From: Cellulophaga sp. RHA19 | GTDB taxonomy: Bacteria; Bacteroidota; Bacteroidia; Flavobacteriales; Flavobacteriaceae | DNA: 64,000 nt | Assembly: GCF_002813425.1 (NCBI RefSeq) | Contig: NZ_PHUL01000001.1 | Span: 3,835,001-3,899,000, forward strand | Direction: 5' to 3' | Shown: positions 55,266 through 63,768 of the stretch, one piece after another | How the letters are laid out: every line of letters starts with the position of its first letter | Position numbering within the stretch: the first letter of the stretch is position 1 | Notes under the pieces: model-generated | Database searches by the model: none | Told to the model about the DNA's origin: nothing | What the model saw: only the letters and a program-made list of their open reading frames with translations | Translations under genes and position numbers: made by a program

Positions 55266-56553
55266 TGTATTTTTTTAGTACTGTTTCGTAAATATTCATC
55301 CAGTTAAAACGGTGTTTTTCACCTAACAACTCATTAGAAAATATAGTAACTAACTTGCCATTAACTTTTTGCAACTGCAAATGTAGACCATCTAATTTAG
55401 AGAAAATTACTTTTTGACTTTTTAATCCTCTTAGAGCATAATTATGTACTGCAAACGGATGAATTTTTATAGGCTGTTGAGACTCTAAATGAATATCATA
55501 AAAAGAAAAAGGAGAACAAGTACCTGCTCTAAACCCTATACAATGCGTGTAACCCATTGTAAAATCTTCTCTAAAATCTGCATCAACTAAAGCTTTATAT
55601 GTAGTAGGTATTTCTACTCTATTAAATCTAAACCGCACATATTTAATGGGTCTGTTTATTACAGAAGCTAATTTGCGTTTCTCTTCTTTTAATATTTCTA
55701 AGTTAGAAAAAGAATTGTAAGAAGCTGATAAGGATACTACGCTATAATCTGCTACTGATTTTATTAAATACTTAAATTTATTGTTGGTAGTAGATACATT
55801 TTTATCAAAAGTAGAGTAATCTGCAAACTGAAAAAAGAACATACTTTTTATATTATTAGCTTTGTGCAAACCTATTAGATAATCAAAATTATCATAAGGA
55901 TCTTTTTTAGGATTAATCCACACAGATACCCTCTGAAAAACTCTCTTAAATTTTAACGTAAAAAAATCTAATAATAACCCTCCTAAACTACGCATTATTC
56001 CCCTGTGCGCATAACAATGAGATGTGGTTACATCTATTATAGACGTGTACTGATATTCTCTTTTTCTATGTGCTAAATCAGGAAATTGCATTAACAAAGC
56101 ATCCAACACTTTATACATCCAAATATCTATAACTGGCTTTTCTAAAAAGCCATGCTTATAAGCTAAACTTTCTTTAACTGGGTATCTACCATGTTCATCT
56201 TTAACGTGTGGCAAATACTCTTCATACCTAGTAATTAGATAAAAACTAGCTGCAAAAACATCAAAAGGAATATTACTACGTTCGCCTGTTGCAAAAAAAC
56301 ATGGCGTGCCATCCCATTCACTAATATTAATTTCTAAATCTGTTATTCCTTGTTCATACAACAAATCATTACTACGTATAAAAAATTCATTTTGTAATGG
56401 TTGTTTACTATAGGTAATTTTTGCTCCAGAATGTTTTATAAAATCTTCAACCTTTGTAGTTAGTGTAACCTCTATACCCAGAATTTTACCAAATAGATGT
56501 TTCATAATATATGTGAAACGTGGCGTTATTTTATGTGTATAGATTAGTAACAT
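55258..56553 (-). CDS. Polysaccharide deacetylase-like protein (DUF7033-type), catalytic motif divergent
   Basis: A 431-residue protein of a Bacteroidota family annotated as polysaccharide deacetylase. Start MLLIYTHKITPRFTYIMKHL and the later FREDFTMGYTHCIGFRAGTC-like segment are typical. NodB enzymes carry a DD metal motif; here the corresponding stretch reads SIIDVTTSHCYAHRG, so it may lack normal activity. No signal peptide. It lies between radC (37 nt) and yjjG (overlap) on one strand. The carbohydrate-active role is a family label rather than evidence from this sequence. Confidence 0.72.
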   Translation of the reverse strand: MLLIYTHKITPRFTYIMKHLFGKILGIEVTLTTKVEDFIKHSGAKITYSKQPLQNEFFIRSNDLLYEQGITDLEINISEWDGTPCFFATGERSNIPFDVFAASFYLITRYEEYLPHVKDEHGRYPVKESLAYKHGFLEKPVIDIWMYKVLDALLMQFPDLAHRKREYQYTSIIDVTTSHCYAHRGIMRSLGGLLLDFFTLKFKRVFQRVSVWINPKKDPYDNFDYLIGLHKANNIKSMFFFQFADYSTFDKNVSTTNNKFKYLIKSVADYSVVSLSASYNSFSNLEILKEEKRKLASVINRPIKYVRFRFNRVEIPTTYKALVDADFREDFTMGYTHCIGFRAGTCSPFSFYDIHLESQQPIKIHPFAVHNYALRGLKSQKVIFSKLDGLHLQLQKVNGKLVTIFSNELLGEKHRFNWMNIYETVLKKYNV

Positions 56554-56590
56554 TATGGATTTTAGCGATTTATATTTTTTAGATTATTTT

Positions 56591-57289
56591 TTACAATAAA
56601 TTATCATCTGCAAAGCTAAAGTATTCTCTTTGAGTAATTATAATATGGTCTAAAACTTTCATATCTAATGCAGCTGCAGCATTTTTAAGTTTCTCTGTTA
56701 TCTGCTTATCTGCAGCACTTGGCTTTAGTCCTCCAGATGGATGATTGTGTGCTAAAATTAAACCTATAGCCCCTATCTCTAAGGCTTGTTTTAATACCAA
56801 ACGTACATCTACTAAAGTACCAGTTATACCGCCTTTACTTAATTGGGCTTTATGTATAACCTTGTTAGAGTTATTTAGATATATAATCCAAAATTCTTCG
56901 TGCGGTAACTCTCCTAATAAAGGTTGCAATAAATTAAACACATCTTTACTACTGCCTATTTTTTCTATCTTTTGTGCCTCTTCTCCTCTTCTACGTCTGC
57001 CCATTTCTAAGGCAGCAGCAATGGTAACTGCTTTTGCTTCTCCTATACCTTTAAATTGCATAAGTTGATTGATAGATAGCTTTCCTAGATCGTTTAAATT
57101 ATTATTTACAGACCCTAAAATACGTTTAGATAATTCTACAGCACTTTCATTTCTACTACCAGAACCAATTAATATTGCAATTAGTTCTGCATCAGACAGT
57201 ACTGATTTTCCTTTTTGTACTAATTTTTCCCTAGGTTTGTCATTATCTGACCAGTTTTTAATTGAGAACGAGGTTGGTTGGTTTTGCAT
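56591..57289 (-). CDS. radC: RadC-family JAB-domain protein
   Basis: A 232-residue RadC protein. An N-terminal helix-hairpin-helix region (LSINQLMQFKGIGEAKAVTI) is followed by an MPN/JAB metalloprotease-like domain with the zinc signature LAHNHPSGGLKPSAADKQIT. The historical link to DNA repair is not well supported; the biochemical role is unknown. It is divergent from the chaperone locus across a 74-nt region containing an inverted repeat. Confidence 0.92.
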   Translation of the reverse strand: MQNQPTSFSIKNWSDNDKPREKLVQKGKSVLSDAELIAILIGSGSRNESAVELSKRILGSVNNNLNDLGKLSINQLMQFKGIGEAKAVTIAAALEMGRRRRGEEAQKIEKIGSSKDVFNLLQPLLGELPHEEFWIIYLNNSNKVIHKAQLSKGGITGTLVDVRLVLKQALEIGAIGLILAHNHPSGGLKPSAADKQITEKLKNAAAALDMKVLDHIIITQREYFSFADDNLL

Positions 57290-57293
57290 TTGT

Positions 57294-57311
57294 TAAAGAT
57301 AATAATCTTTA
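57294..57311. promoter_or_regulatory. Inverted repeat between radC and the chaperone locus
   Basis: TAAAGAT-AATA-ATCTTTA, a perfect 7-bp dyad with a 4-nt spacer, immediately upstream of radC and 53 nt before the GrpE-like gene. It is placed to serve as an operator for either direction. No TAnnTTTG box was found in this gap. Confidence 0.4.
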
Positions 57312-57363
57312 CTAACATACGTATTTACCCATTAAAACGTTACTTCTATAAATAACTAATACA

Positions 57364-57657
57364 ATGAAAGAAATTCTGAATCAGCTTTACGAAATTGAAC
57401 AAAAGAGTGAAAAAAATAATATCACTCTGTTTGACAGAAACCTAAAACGTTTATTTCATGAAATTGAAGAACAAGGTTTTTTTATAAAAAATCCGTTAGG
57501 CGAAAAATTTTCAGAATCTAGAACAGATATAGATGCTACTTTAATGAATGAATTAAACACTAAATCTAAAATTACCAAGGTGCTAAAACCTATCATATAT
57601 AAAAAAGATGGTGACCAATTAATTATTATACAAAAAGGAGTAGCAATAGTAGAATAA
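57364..57657 (+). CDS. Small GrpE-head-like protein, putative nucleotide exchange factor
   Basis: A 97-residue protein with no confident family match. The N-terminal ~38 residues look helical (MKEILNQLYEIEQKSEKNNI). The C-terminal part GFFIKNPLGEKFSESRTDID then SKITKVLKPIIYKKDGD and GVAIVE resembles the beta domain of GrpE (G-x-P-x-G-x-F, then I-x-V-x-K/R-P and a final valine-rich strand). It lacks the long GrpE coiled coil. It is 6 nt upstream of an Hsp70 gene, so it may be that protein's exchange factor. The role is inference from pattern and position. Confidence 0.5.
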   Translation: MKEILNQLYEIEQKSEKNNITLFDRNLKRLFHEIEEQGFFIKNPLGEKFSESRTDIDATLMNELNTKSKITKVLKPIIYKKDGDQLIIIQKGVAIVE

Positions 57658-57663
57658 GTAAGT

Positions 57664-60162
57664 ATGAAAACAGTAAATTTTGGAATAGATTTAGGCACAA
57701 CAAATAGTTTAATTGCTAAATATGAGAGTGGTGTTTTAGAGGTTTTTAAAAACCCAATAGGACAAAAACAAACACTTGCTTCTGCGGTTGCTTTTAGGGG
57801 TAGTAGAATTTTAGTGGGTGATAAAGCAAGAGATTTATTAGAAAAAGACCCTTTAAATGTATTTACCTGTTTTAAACGAAAAATGGGGACTACAGACCGT
57901 TATTTTGCAAAAAGCATAAATAAAGATGTATCTCCTGTAGAGCTCAGCGCTTATGTATTAAAAGAACTTAAAAATTTTATACACACCGGTGAAGAACTGC
58001 ATGAGGCAGTAATTACAATACCTTCTTCTTTTGACACCATACAATCTAATGCTACAAAAACTGCTGGTCATGAAGCTGGTTTTAAAGAGGTGTATTTGTT
58101 ACAAGAGCCTATTGCTGCTAGTTTGGCTTTTGCCAACAAAAATAATTTAGAGCTAAACGAAACTAAAAAGTGGTTAATTTACGATTTTGGTGGTGGTACT
58201 TTTGATGTTGCTCTGCTAGAAATTAACGAGAGAGAAATGAACGTTTTAGATAACGAGGGCGATAATTTTTTAGGTGGTATGGATATAGACAACCTAATTA
58301 TAGAAAAGCTTATTGTTCCTAAATTAGAACCCATTTTAAACGAAACAAAACTTTGGGACAAGTTTAAAGAACCTAACAACCCGCTGCAAAAATTATATTT
58401 TGAACTTTTATTTAGAGCTGAAGAAGCAAAAAAAGAGCTCTCTAGGTTTGAAACTACAGAAATAGACATAGATTATGCAGAAAAAGATATTTACACCAGT
58501 ATAGAAGTTACTAGGGCCGACTTTAATAGTTTACTTGCTCCTTTAGTTGAGCACACTATTAATTTTTGCAAAAAAATATTAAGCAATAACAACCTTACCA
58601 ATACAGACGTAGAAAAAATTATTATGGTAGGCGGTAGCACCCTTATACCCTATGTTAGAGAGCAAGTAGAAAAAAACTTAGCTATAGAAATAGATACCAG
58701 TGTAGACCCTACTGCAGCCGTTGGCATAGGTGCTGCTTACTATGCAGGTTCTAAGCCATCTTCTTTAAAAGAGGAAGATGTTACAAAAACAAGTACAGAA
58801 AATAGTGCTAATGAGTTTCTTAAAAACAAACCACTTGTTAAATTAATATTTGAGAAAAACACTAAAGACTCTGAAGAATTAATTGCTTTTACTTTAAATA
58901 CACCAACACAAGGTTTTTATAGAATTATAAGAAAAGATGGCGGCTATGACACTGGTCTTGTTACGCTAGAAAACAGTGTAAATGTATTTGTAGATTTACT
59001 AGAAGGGCAAGTAAACTCTTTTAATTTAAAAATTTACAACGCCCAACAAGAAGTTCTTTTTTCTACGGATGACATACACATTAACCAAGGAAAATATAAC
59101 ATTCAAGGTCAATTATTACCTAACGACATTTGCATAGAAGTTGATGATGTGCAATACAACGTAACTAAATTAGAAGCCATATTTAATAAAAACACAGTTT
59201 TACCTCTTAAAAAAACAATGTATAAATCGGCATCTAAAACTATTTTAAAAGATAGTGATGACAAGTTGCAAATTAACATTGTAGAAGGTGATGGTAATGG
59301 TTTACCTAGTTCAGGTTTATCAATTGGTTACATAGAAATTACTGGCAAAGAGCTAGAGCAAGATTTAATTAAAGGAACAGATATAGAACTAAATATTTCT
59401 GTGTCTGAGTCTAGAGATATTGCTGTAGACATATTTTTAACCAGCTGCGACCAAGAGTTTAGCAATACTTTTAAACCTACAGAAAGGTACATTAGTAGTT
59501 CTAAAATGGAGAACGAAATTAGAGTAGTTACCCACAAAATTGAACAAGAAAAAGCTAAACCAGAATACGCAGAAAATTATGAGTTATTACAAAAATTTAA
59601 AAATATAGAGCACGCTTTAATAGAGTTACAAATAGAGCTAACCTTGTTAGCTGATACTGATGTTACCGATGCTAAATTTAAAATTGATAATAAAAAAAGA
59701 AGCTTAATACAAGAGTATGATTTACTTACTAGGCATAAAGAACTAGATAATGATATTGAAGAATACAGAACTTCAGTTTTAGCTGTTAAACAATATTTAT
59801 CTGAGACTAATAGTGAGTATTACACCGCAGAATTAAATAAAGTAATTGCTAATGAAAAAACATTTATAAACTCTGGTAATAAATACTTAATACGTTCTAA
59901 AATTAAAGAATTAGATGCTATTAGAAATGCACTTTTTACCGCTGATGACTCTAACTTTATAGGTCCGTTTTTTCATTACAAATCTATAGATCATTATCCA
60001 GACCAAAACAAGGCAGATATGTTAATTGCAGAAGGTGATAAAGCTCTAGAAAACAGACAATACAAAGTGGTAAAACAAGTTGTATACCAGCTTGCTAATA
60101 TGTTACCAGATGACAAACCAAAGACCTCTTTTGGCAACCAAGACAAAACTGGTTTAAGCTAA
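57664..60162 (+). CDS. Non-canonical Hsp70 family chaperone with enlarged inter-domain region
   Basis: An 832-residue Hsp70 relative, longer than the ~640-residue DnaK. The ATPase domain (about 1-362) is intact: phosphate-1 IDLGTTNS (8-15), Lys73 in FKRKMG, phosphate-2 YDFGGGTFD (173-181) and adenosine motif IIMVGGSTLIPYVRE (319-333). Then come about 120 residues not found in DnaK (roughly 385-505, beta-rich), before NKNTVLPLKKT (508-518), which corresponds to the start of the substrate-binding beta domain. A long helical C-terminal region (about 615-815) follows. The usual VLLLDV linker is absent. No signal peptide, so cytoplasmic. Co-transcribed with the GrpE-like gene. Confidence 0.88.
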   Translation: MKTVNFGIDLGTTNSLIAKYESGVLEVFKNPIGQKQTLASAVAFRGSRILVGDKARDLLEKDPLNVFTCFKRKMGTTDRYFAKSINKDVSPVELSAYVLKELKNFIHTGEELHEAVITIPSSFDTIQSNATKTAGHEAGFKEVYLLQEPIAASLAFANKNNLELNETKKWLIYDFGGGTFDVALLEINEREMNVLDNEGDNFLGGMDIDNLIIEKLIVPKLEPILNETKLWDKFKEPNNPLQKLYFELLFRAEEAKKELSRFETTEIDIDYAEKDIYTSIEVTRADFNSLLAPLVEHTINFCKKILSNNNLTNTDVEKIIMVGGSTLIPYVREQVEKNLAIEIDTSVDPTAAVGIGAAYYAGSKPSSLKEEDVTKTSTENSANEFLKNKPLVKLIFEKNTKDSEELIAFTLNTPTQGFYRIIRKDGGYDTGLVTLENSVNVFVDLLEGQVNSFNLKIYNAQQEVLFSTDDIHINQGKYNIQGQLLPNDICIEVDDVQYNVTKLEAIFNKNTVLPLKKTMYKSASKTILKDSDDKLQINIVEGDGNGLPSSGLSIGYIEITGKELEQDLIKGTDIELNISVSESRDIAVDIFLTSCDQEFSNTFKPTERYISSSKMENEIRVVTHKIEQEKAKPEYAENYELLQKFKNIEHALIELQIELTLLADTDVTDAKFKIDNKKRSLIQEYDLLTRHKELDNDIEEYRTSVLAVKQYLSETNSEYYTAELNKVIANEKTFINSGNKYLIRSKIKELDAIRNALFTADDSNFIGPFFHYKSIDHYPDQNKADMLIAEGDKALENRQYKVVKQVVYQLANMLPDDKPKTSFGNQDKTGLS

Positions 60163-60183
60163 AACTAAGTTAACAGTATTATA

Positions 60184-60222
60184 AAAAAAGAACGGCTGAA
60201 TTAAATTCAGCCGTTCTTTTTT
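60184..60222. terminator. Bidirectional terminator between the Hsp70 gene and the 699-residue protein gene
   Basis: A near-perfect symmetrical hairpin: CGGCTGAATT, A, AATTCAGCCG, extended by AAAAAAGAA and TTCTTTTTT, giving T runs in both directions. It separates two convergent genes. Confidence 0.92.
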
Positions 60223-60239
60223 AGTATTTAATAGTTTTA

Positions 60240-62339
60240 TTAACTCTTATTTTCATCATACTCAATATCCACTAAGGTTACTCCTAAAGGGGTAATATTT
60301 ATTTCTGGTTTTACACCTAAATACGTTATGGTAAAGCTTTTATTAGATAAGTCTTTACCTATTTTAGACGAGTTCTTAAAAAATCCGTTAGGAGAATTTA
60401 TAGTAGAATTTGTATCTACATCTTTATGCTGATAAAAGTAAGATCCCATATAAATATATAAGGTATCATCTTCATCATGCAAGTTTAACGTTACAGAAGT
60501 ATTCTTTTTTATATATGTAGCCTGATCTCTACTTAGCTCTGTGTTTACACCAAAAAGGATTACGTCTTCTGCACTAGTATTATTAACCACAACCTCATAA
60601 CCGGTAATAGAATTACTTTTAATACTCTTAAATATTCTAGGAAAAGGGTTTGCCCCTGTTTTTAAATTCTTTAACCTCCATTTTACAGTACTAACATCTT
60701 CTCCTTTAAATAAGTTTGCAAAAAATGGCGTTTTATTTTCTCTTGAAACACTTTCACTAGGCTCTTCATAATACATATGTGGCTCACTATCCATAATTAT
60801 AGTTTCTTCAACCTCCTCAACTTCCTCTACCTCTGGCGGTAAAATTTTATGAGGCTCTAAATGGTAAAACACATCTGTAAAAACAATATCATCATCATAC
60901 ACAACAATATTAGGGTCTGCTCCTAAACTATCTATAACATATTTGTTTTTTAAAAAACTTAGTTCTTTTTCATTTACACTTTTAAAGTACTTTTTACTAG
61001 CACTTAATTTTGTAGAAGATCCATAGGTTTCTCGTTTTAAACTTTCGCTACCCACAAAATCATCACCCATATAAAAAACCAATTCTTCTAAATAGTTTTT
61101 ATTCATTATTTTAAAAGAATCGTTAGGTCTTGTATAAGCTGCGTAGTCTGAATTTATAACGTTAAAATGCTCAAAAAGAATAAAAGGTCTAGTTCTTTTG
61201 TTTACCACTTTTATAAAGTCGCCAGATCTTAGTCCTTCATTGCTTTTAAAAGAAGCTGTGTATGGTGTAGTTCCAGATTTTATAATTATTTTATTATTTA
61301 TATCTAAACTATCATTTTCTGCTTTGTGTATTAAATCTGAATAAAATGCTGTTTTATCATCCTCATAAGAAAACTCTAACGTAGGAATTTTATAACTAGG
61401 AGAACTGTATGTAGAGTAATTTGATGATGATGAAGACGATGTAAATATACGCCCTACTCTTACTAAAAATATCATAATCCCAATAACAATTCCAATTGCT
61501 TTTAAGCCTGAAAAAGACGAACCAGAACTTTTATCTGTTTGTCTACTATTAGGCCTTTGCTGGCTTTGTCCTCCTTGATGAAGACTCCCTACTTGGTTTG
61601 CTGCTTTGGCATAAAAATCTTTTATTTCTTGACTAGTAACTTCTATTAACTTAAAATTACGAAAAGCTCTTTGTACCTTAGGAAACTCAGAATAAGTATT
61701 CTTAGTTATATTGTAATAATCTATCATAGCACTTACATAGTCCATTTTAGATTGAGAAATTACCCCTAAAGAAACTGTATTAAGCAAATAAATATAGCTT
61801 TTATAAGCAATCTCTGGGCACCTACTCATTAAATCTCCATTAGACGATACTTTAATTTTTTCAGTAATAATATCTGCTTGTGATTTTATATAACGGTAAT
61901 ATGTAGATAAAAGATTATCTGTAAAAAGTTCCTTACGTTGCATAGCCTTAATAATGGTATCGTACTTTTTTGCAGTAAAGTCCGTTTTTACCATTTTCAT
62001 AAAATAAGCTTCAAAATAAGGCTCTAGAAACTCTTTTATATTTGGTGTATCTGCTAATAAAGCAGCATCTATAATAAATGTTTTTTCTCCACTATCTTTA
62101 CCTGTGGTAATAAATTGTTTTAAATAACTGTGTTTTTCTACAAAGTAGACAGACTTTTTTTCTTCTTCGCTAGAGAGTTGTTTTACTATGCTGCTTACCT
62201 GCTCTGGGTTGTAGGCATTAGCGCCAGAACGCAATCTTTGTATTTTTAATGTTTTTTCTAGTCTAATAATTCCTCGGCTATCCAAGTTCATAAGTTCGTC
62301 CAGAGAAAGTCCTAAAAGGTCAACAGGAGAAATATACAT
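60240..62339 (-). CDS. Single-span membrane protein with duplicated C-terminal domain, next to the Hsp70 gene
   Basis: A 699-residue protein of unknown function. The N-terminal ~245 residues are helical, opening MYISPVDLLGLSLDELMNLD, reminiscent of J-domain helix I but with no HPD. A Gln/Ser/Gly-rich linker, one transmembrane segment (about 278-299, AIGIVIGIMIFLVRVGRIF) and a Ser tract (TSSSSSS) follow. The C-terminal half holds two related domains: about 350-428 (SGTTPY ... YAAYTRPNDSF ... LVFYMGDDF) and 556-634 (TGANPF ... QATYIKKNTSV ... LYIYMGSYF), separated by an EVEEVEEVEE stretch. A 13-bp hairpin precedes the start codon. It may be a membrane partner of the neighbouring Hsp70. Confidence 0.7.
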   Translation of the reverse strand: MYISPVDLLGLSLDELMNLDSRGIIRLEKTLKIQRLRSGANAYNPEQVSSIVKQLSSEEEKKSVYFVEKHSYLKQFITTGKDSGEKTFIIDAALLADTPNIKEFLEPYFEAYFMKMVKTDFTAKKYDTIIKAMQRKELFTDNLLSTYYRYIKSQADIITEKIKVSSNGDLMSRCPEIAYKSYIYLLNTVSLGVISQSKMDYVSAMIDYYNITKNTYSEFPKVQRAFRNFKLIEVTSQEIKDFYAKAANQVGSLHQGGQSQQRPNSRQTDKSSGSSFSGLKAIGIVIGIMIFLVRVGRIFTSSSSSSNYSTYSSPSYKIPTLEFSYEDDKTAFYSDLIHKAENDSLDINNKIIIKSGTTPYTASFKSNEGLRSGDFIKVVNKRTRPFILFEHFNVINSDYAAYTRPNDSFKIMNKNYLEELVFYMGDDFVGSESLKRETYGSSTKLSASKKYFKSVNEKELSFLKNKYVIDSLGADPNIVVYDDDIVFTDVFYHLEPHKILPPEVEEVEEVEETIIMDSEPHMYYEEPSESVSRENKTPFFANLFKGEDVSTVKWRLKNLKTGANPFPRIFKSIKSNSITGYEVVVNNTSAEDVILFGVNTELSRDQATYIKKNTSVTLNLHDEDDTLYIYMGSYFYQHKDVDTNSTINSPNGFFKNSSKIGKDLSNKSFTITYLGVKPEINITPLGVTLVDIEYDENKS

Positions 62340-62343
62340 AAGT

Positions 62344-62380
62344 AAGTTTAGATATTCTTTTAACGAAAATATCTAAACTT
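62344..62380 (-). promoter_or_regulatory. Perfect 13-bp hairpin just before the start of the 699-residue protein gene
   Basis: On the minus strand AAGTTTAGATATT, 11-nt loop, AATATCTAAACTT, ending 4 nt before the ATG at 62339. There is no T run, so it is not a normal terminator for mpl; it could restrict translation or be an operator. Confidence 0.6.
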
Positions 62381-62409
62381 TATGATGTATTTACTTAAAA
62401 AAGAAAAAA

Positions 62410-63768
62410 TTACTGTTTTATAAGTGTTTTAAAATCGTTTAAATCTAAACCACCATAGTTACCAGAACTCATAAACAAAACAACAGAGTTGTTGTAATCT
62501 TGTTTATTTACAAGATCTTTAAAAGCTGCTGCATTAGTTAAAATTTGTAAATCATCTCTTTTAAAAGCGTCTTTAATTTGTTGTGGACTAACAGGATCTA
62601 ATTTTTTTATAGCTACAGATTCTGGAATATAAAAAACCACTGCTACATCTGCAGCATCTAAAGCACCTTTATATTCTTTTAAAAATTCAGGATTAAAACT
62701 ACTGTATGTATGTAGCTCTAAAAAAGCTATTAATTTTCTGTTTGCATATTGTTCTTTAACTGCTTTTGTAGTGGCTGCCACTTTACTTGGTGAGTGTGCA
62801 AAATCTTTATAAGCAACACACGTTTTACTCTCTGCAATTTTCTCTAGCCTTTTAGAAGCTCCTTTAAAAGTTGCTATTGCCTCGTAAAAATCGTCTTCGT
62901 CTATTCCTATGTTTTGGCAAATCCATTTTGCACCTGCTAAATTACTTAGGTTGTGTTTACCAAAAACTTCAATTGGCATAGGACCTTCTGGAGTTTCTAA
63001 CAAGGTTTCGCCATCTTCAATAGTATAATCTGGAGTTGAGTATCCTAACTTACGTATTGGGTTTTCAGATGCCTCTACAACTTTAACTACTTCTACATCT
63101 TCTTCATTGTAAGTTATGCTTCCTCCTTTAACAATACTATCTACAAATATTTTAAATTGCTCCACATAGTTTTCAAACGTAGGAAAAACGTTAATATGGT
63201 CCCACGCAATTCCGCTTAACAAAGCAATATTAGGCTTGTACAAATGAAACTTTGGTCGCCTGTCTATAGGAGAAGACAAATACTCATCGCCCTCTAAAAT
63301 AATAAAGTCGTTTTCTTCTGTTAAATGCACCATTCTATCAAAACCATCTAATTGTGCACCAACCATATAATCTACTTCTCTGCCGTGGTAATTAAGCACG
63401 TGCAAAATCATAGATGTAATTGTTGTTTTTCCGTGGCTACCGCCTATAACAACTCTTGTTTTATTTTTACTTTGCTCGTATAAAAACTCTGGATAAGAAT
63501 AAATAGTAAGTCCAAGCTCTTTTGCTCTTAAAAGCTCTGGATTATCTTCTTTAGCGTGCATACCCAAAATAACCGCATCTAAATCTGCAGTAACTTTATC
63601 TGTAAACCAACCAAAAGATTCTGGCAACAATCCTTTTGCTTCTAACCTACTTTTAGAAGGTTCAAAAATAACATCGTCACTACCTGTAATTGTGTATCCT
63701 TTATGTTCTAAGGCTAATGCCAAATTGTGCATTGCACTACCGCCAATGGCTATAAAATGAATTTTCAT
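62410..63768 (-). CDS. mpl: UDP-N-acetylmuramate:tripeptide ligase (Mpl-type Mur ligase)
   Basis: A 452-residue Mur ligase that in other bacteria recycles cell-wall tripeptide by joining it to UDP-MurNAc. N-terminal domain MKIHFIAIGGSAMHNLALAL; central ATPase domain with VIGGSHGKTTITSMILHVL and the ILEGDEYLSSPIDRRPKFHL segment diagnostic of Mpl over MurC; C-terminal domain with YKDFAHSPSKVAATTKAVKE. The frame continues 22 codons upstream to a TTG, but those residues are hydrophobic and unlike the family, so the ATG at 63768 is preferred. Bacteroidota proteins of this type are also annotated simply as peptidoglycan synthetase. Confidence 0.9.
   Translation of the reverse strand: MKIHFIAIGGSAMHNLALALEHKGYTITGSDDVIFEPSKSRLEAKGLLPESFGWFTDKVTADLDAVILGMHAKEDNPELLRAKELGLTIYSYPEFLYEQSKNKTRVVIGGSHGKTTITSMILHVLNYHGREVDYMVGAQLDGFDRMVHLTEENDFIILEGDEYLSSPIDRRPKFHLYKPNIALLSGIAWDHINVFPTFENYVEQFKIFVDSIVKGGSITYNEEDVEVVKVVEASENPIRKLGYSTPDYTIEDGETLLETPEGPMPIEVFGKHNLSNLAGAKWICQNIGIDEDDFYEAIATFKGASKRLEKIAESKTCVAYKDFAHSPSKVAATTKAVKEQYANRKLIAFLELHTYSSFNPEFLKEYKGALDAADVAVVFYIPESVAIKKLDPVSPQQIKDAFKRDDLQILTNAAAFKDLVNKQDYNNSVVLFMSSGNYGGLDLNDFKTLIKQ

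Noticed and set aside
60240-62339. A true J-domain at the N-terminus of the 699-residue protein
   Set aside because: No HPD tripeptide is present in the N-terminal region; only helix-I-like similarity.
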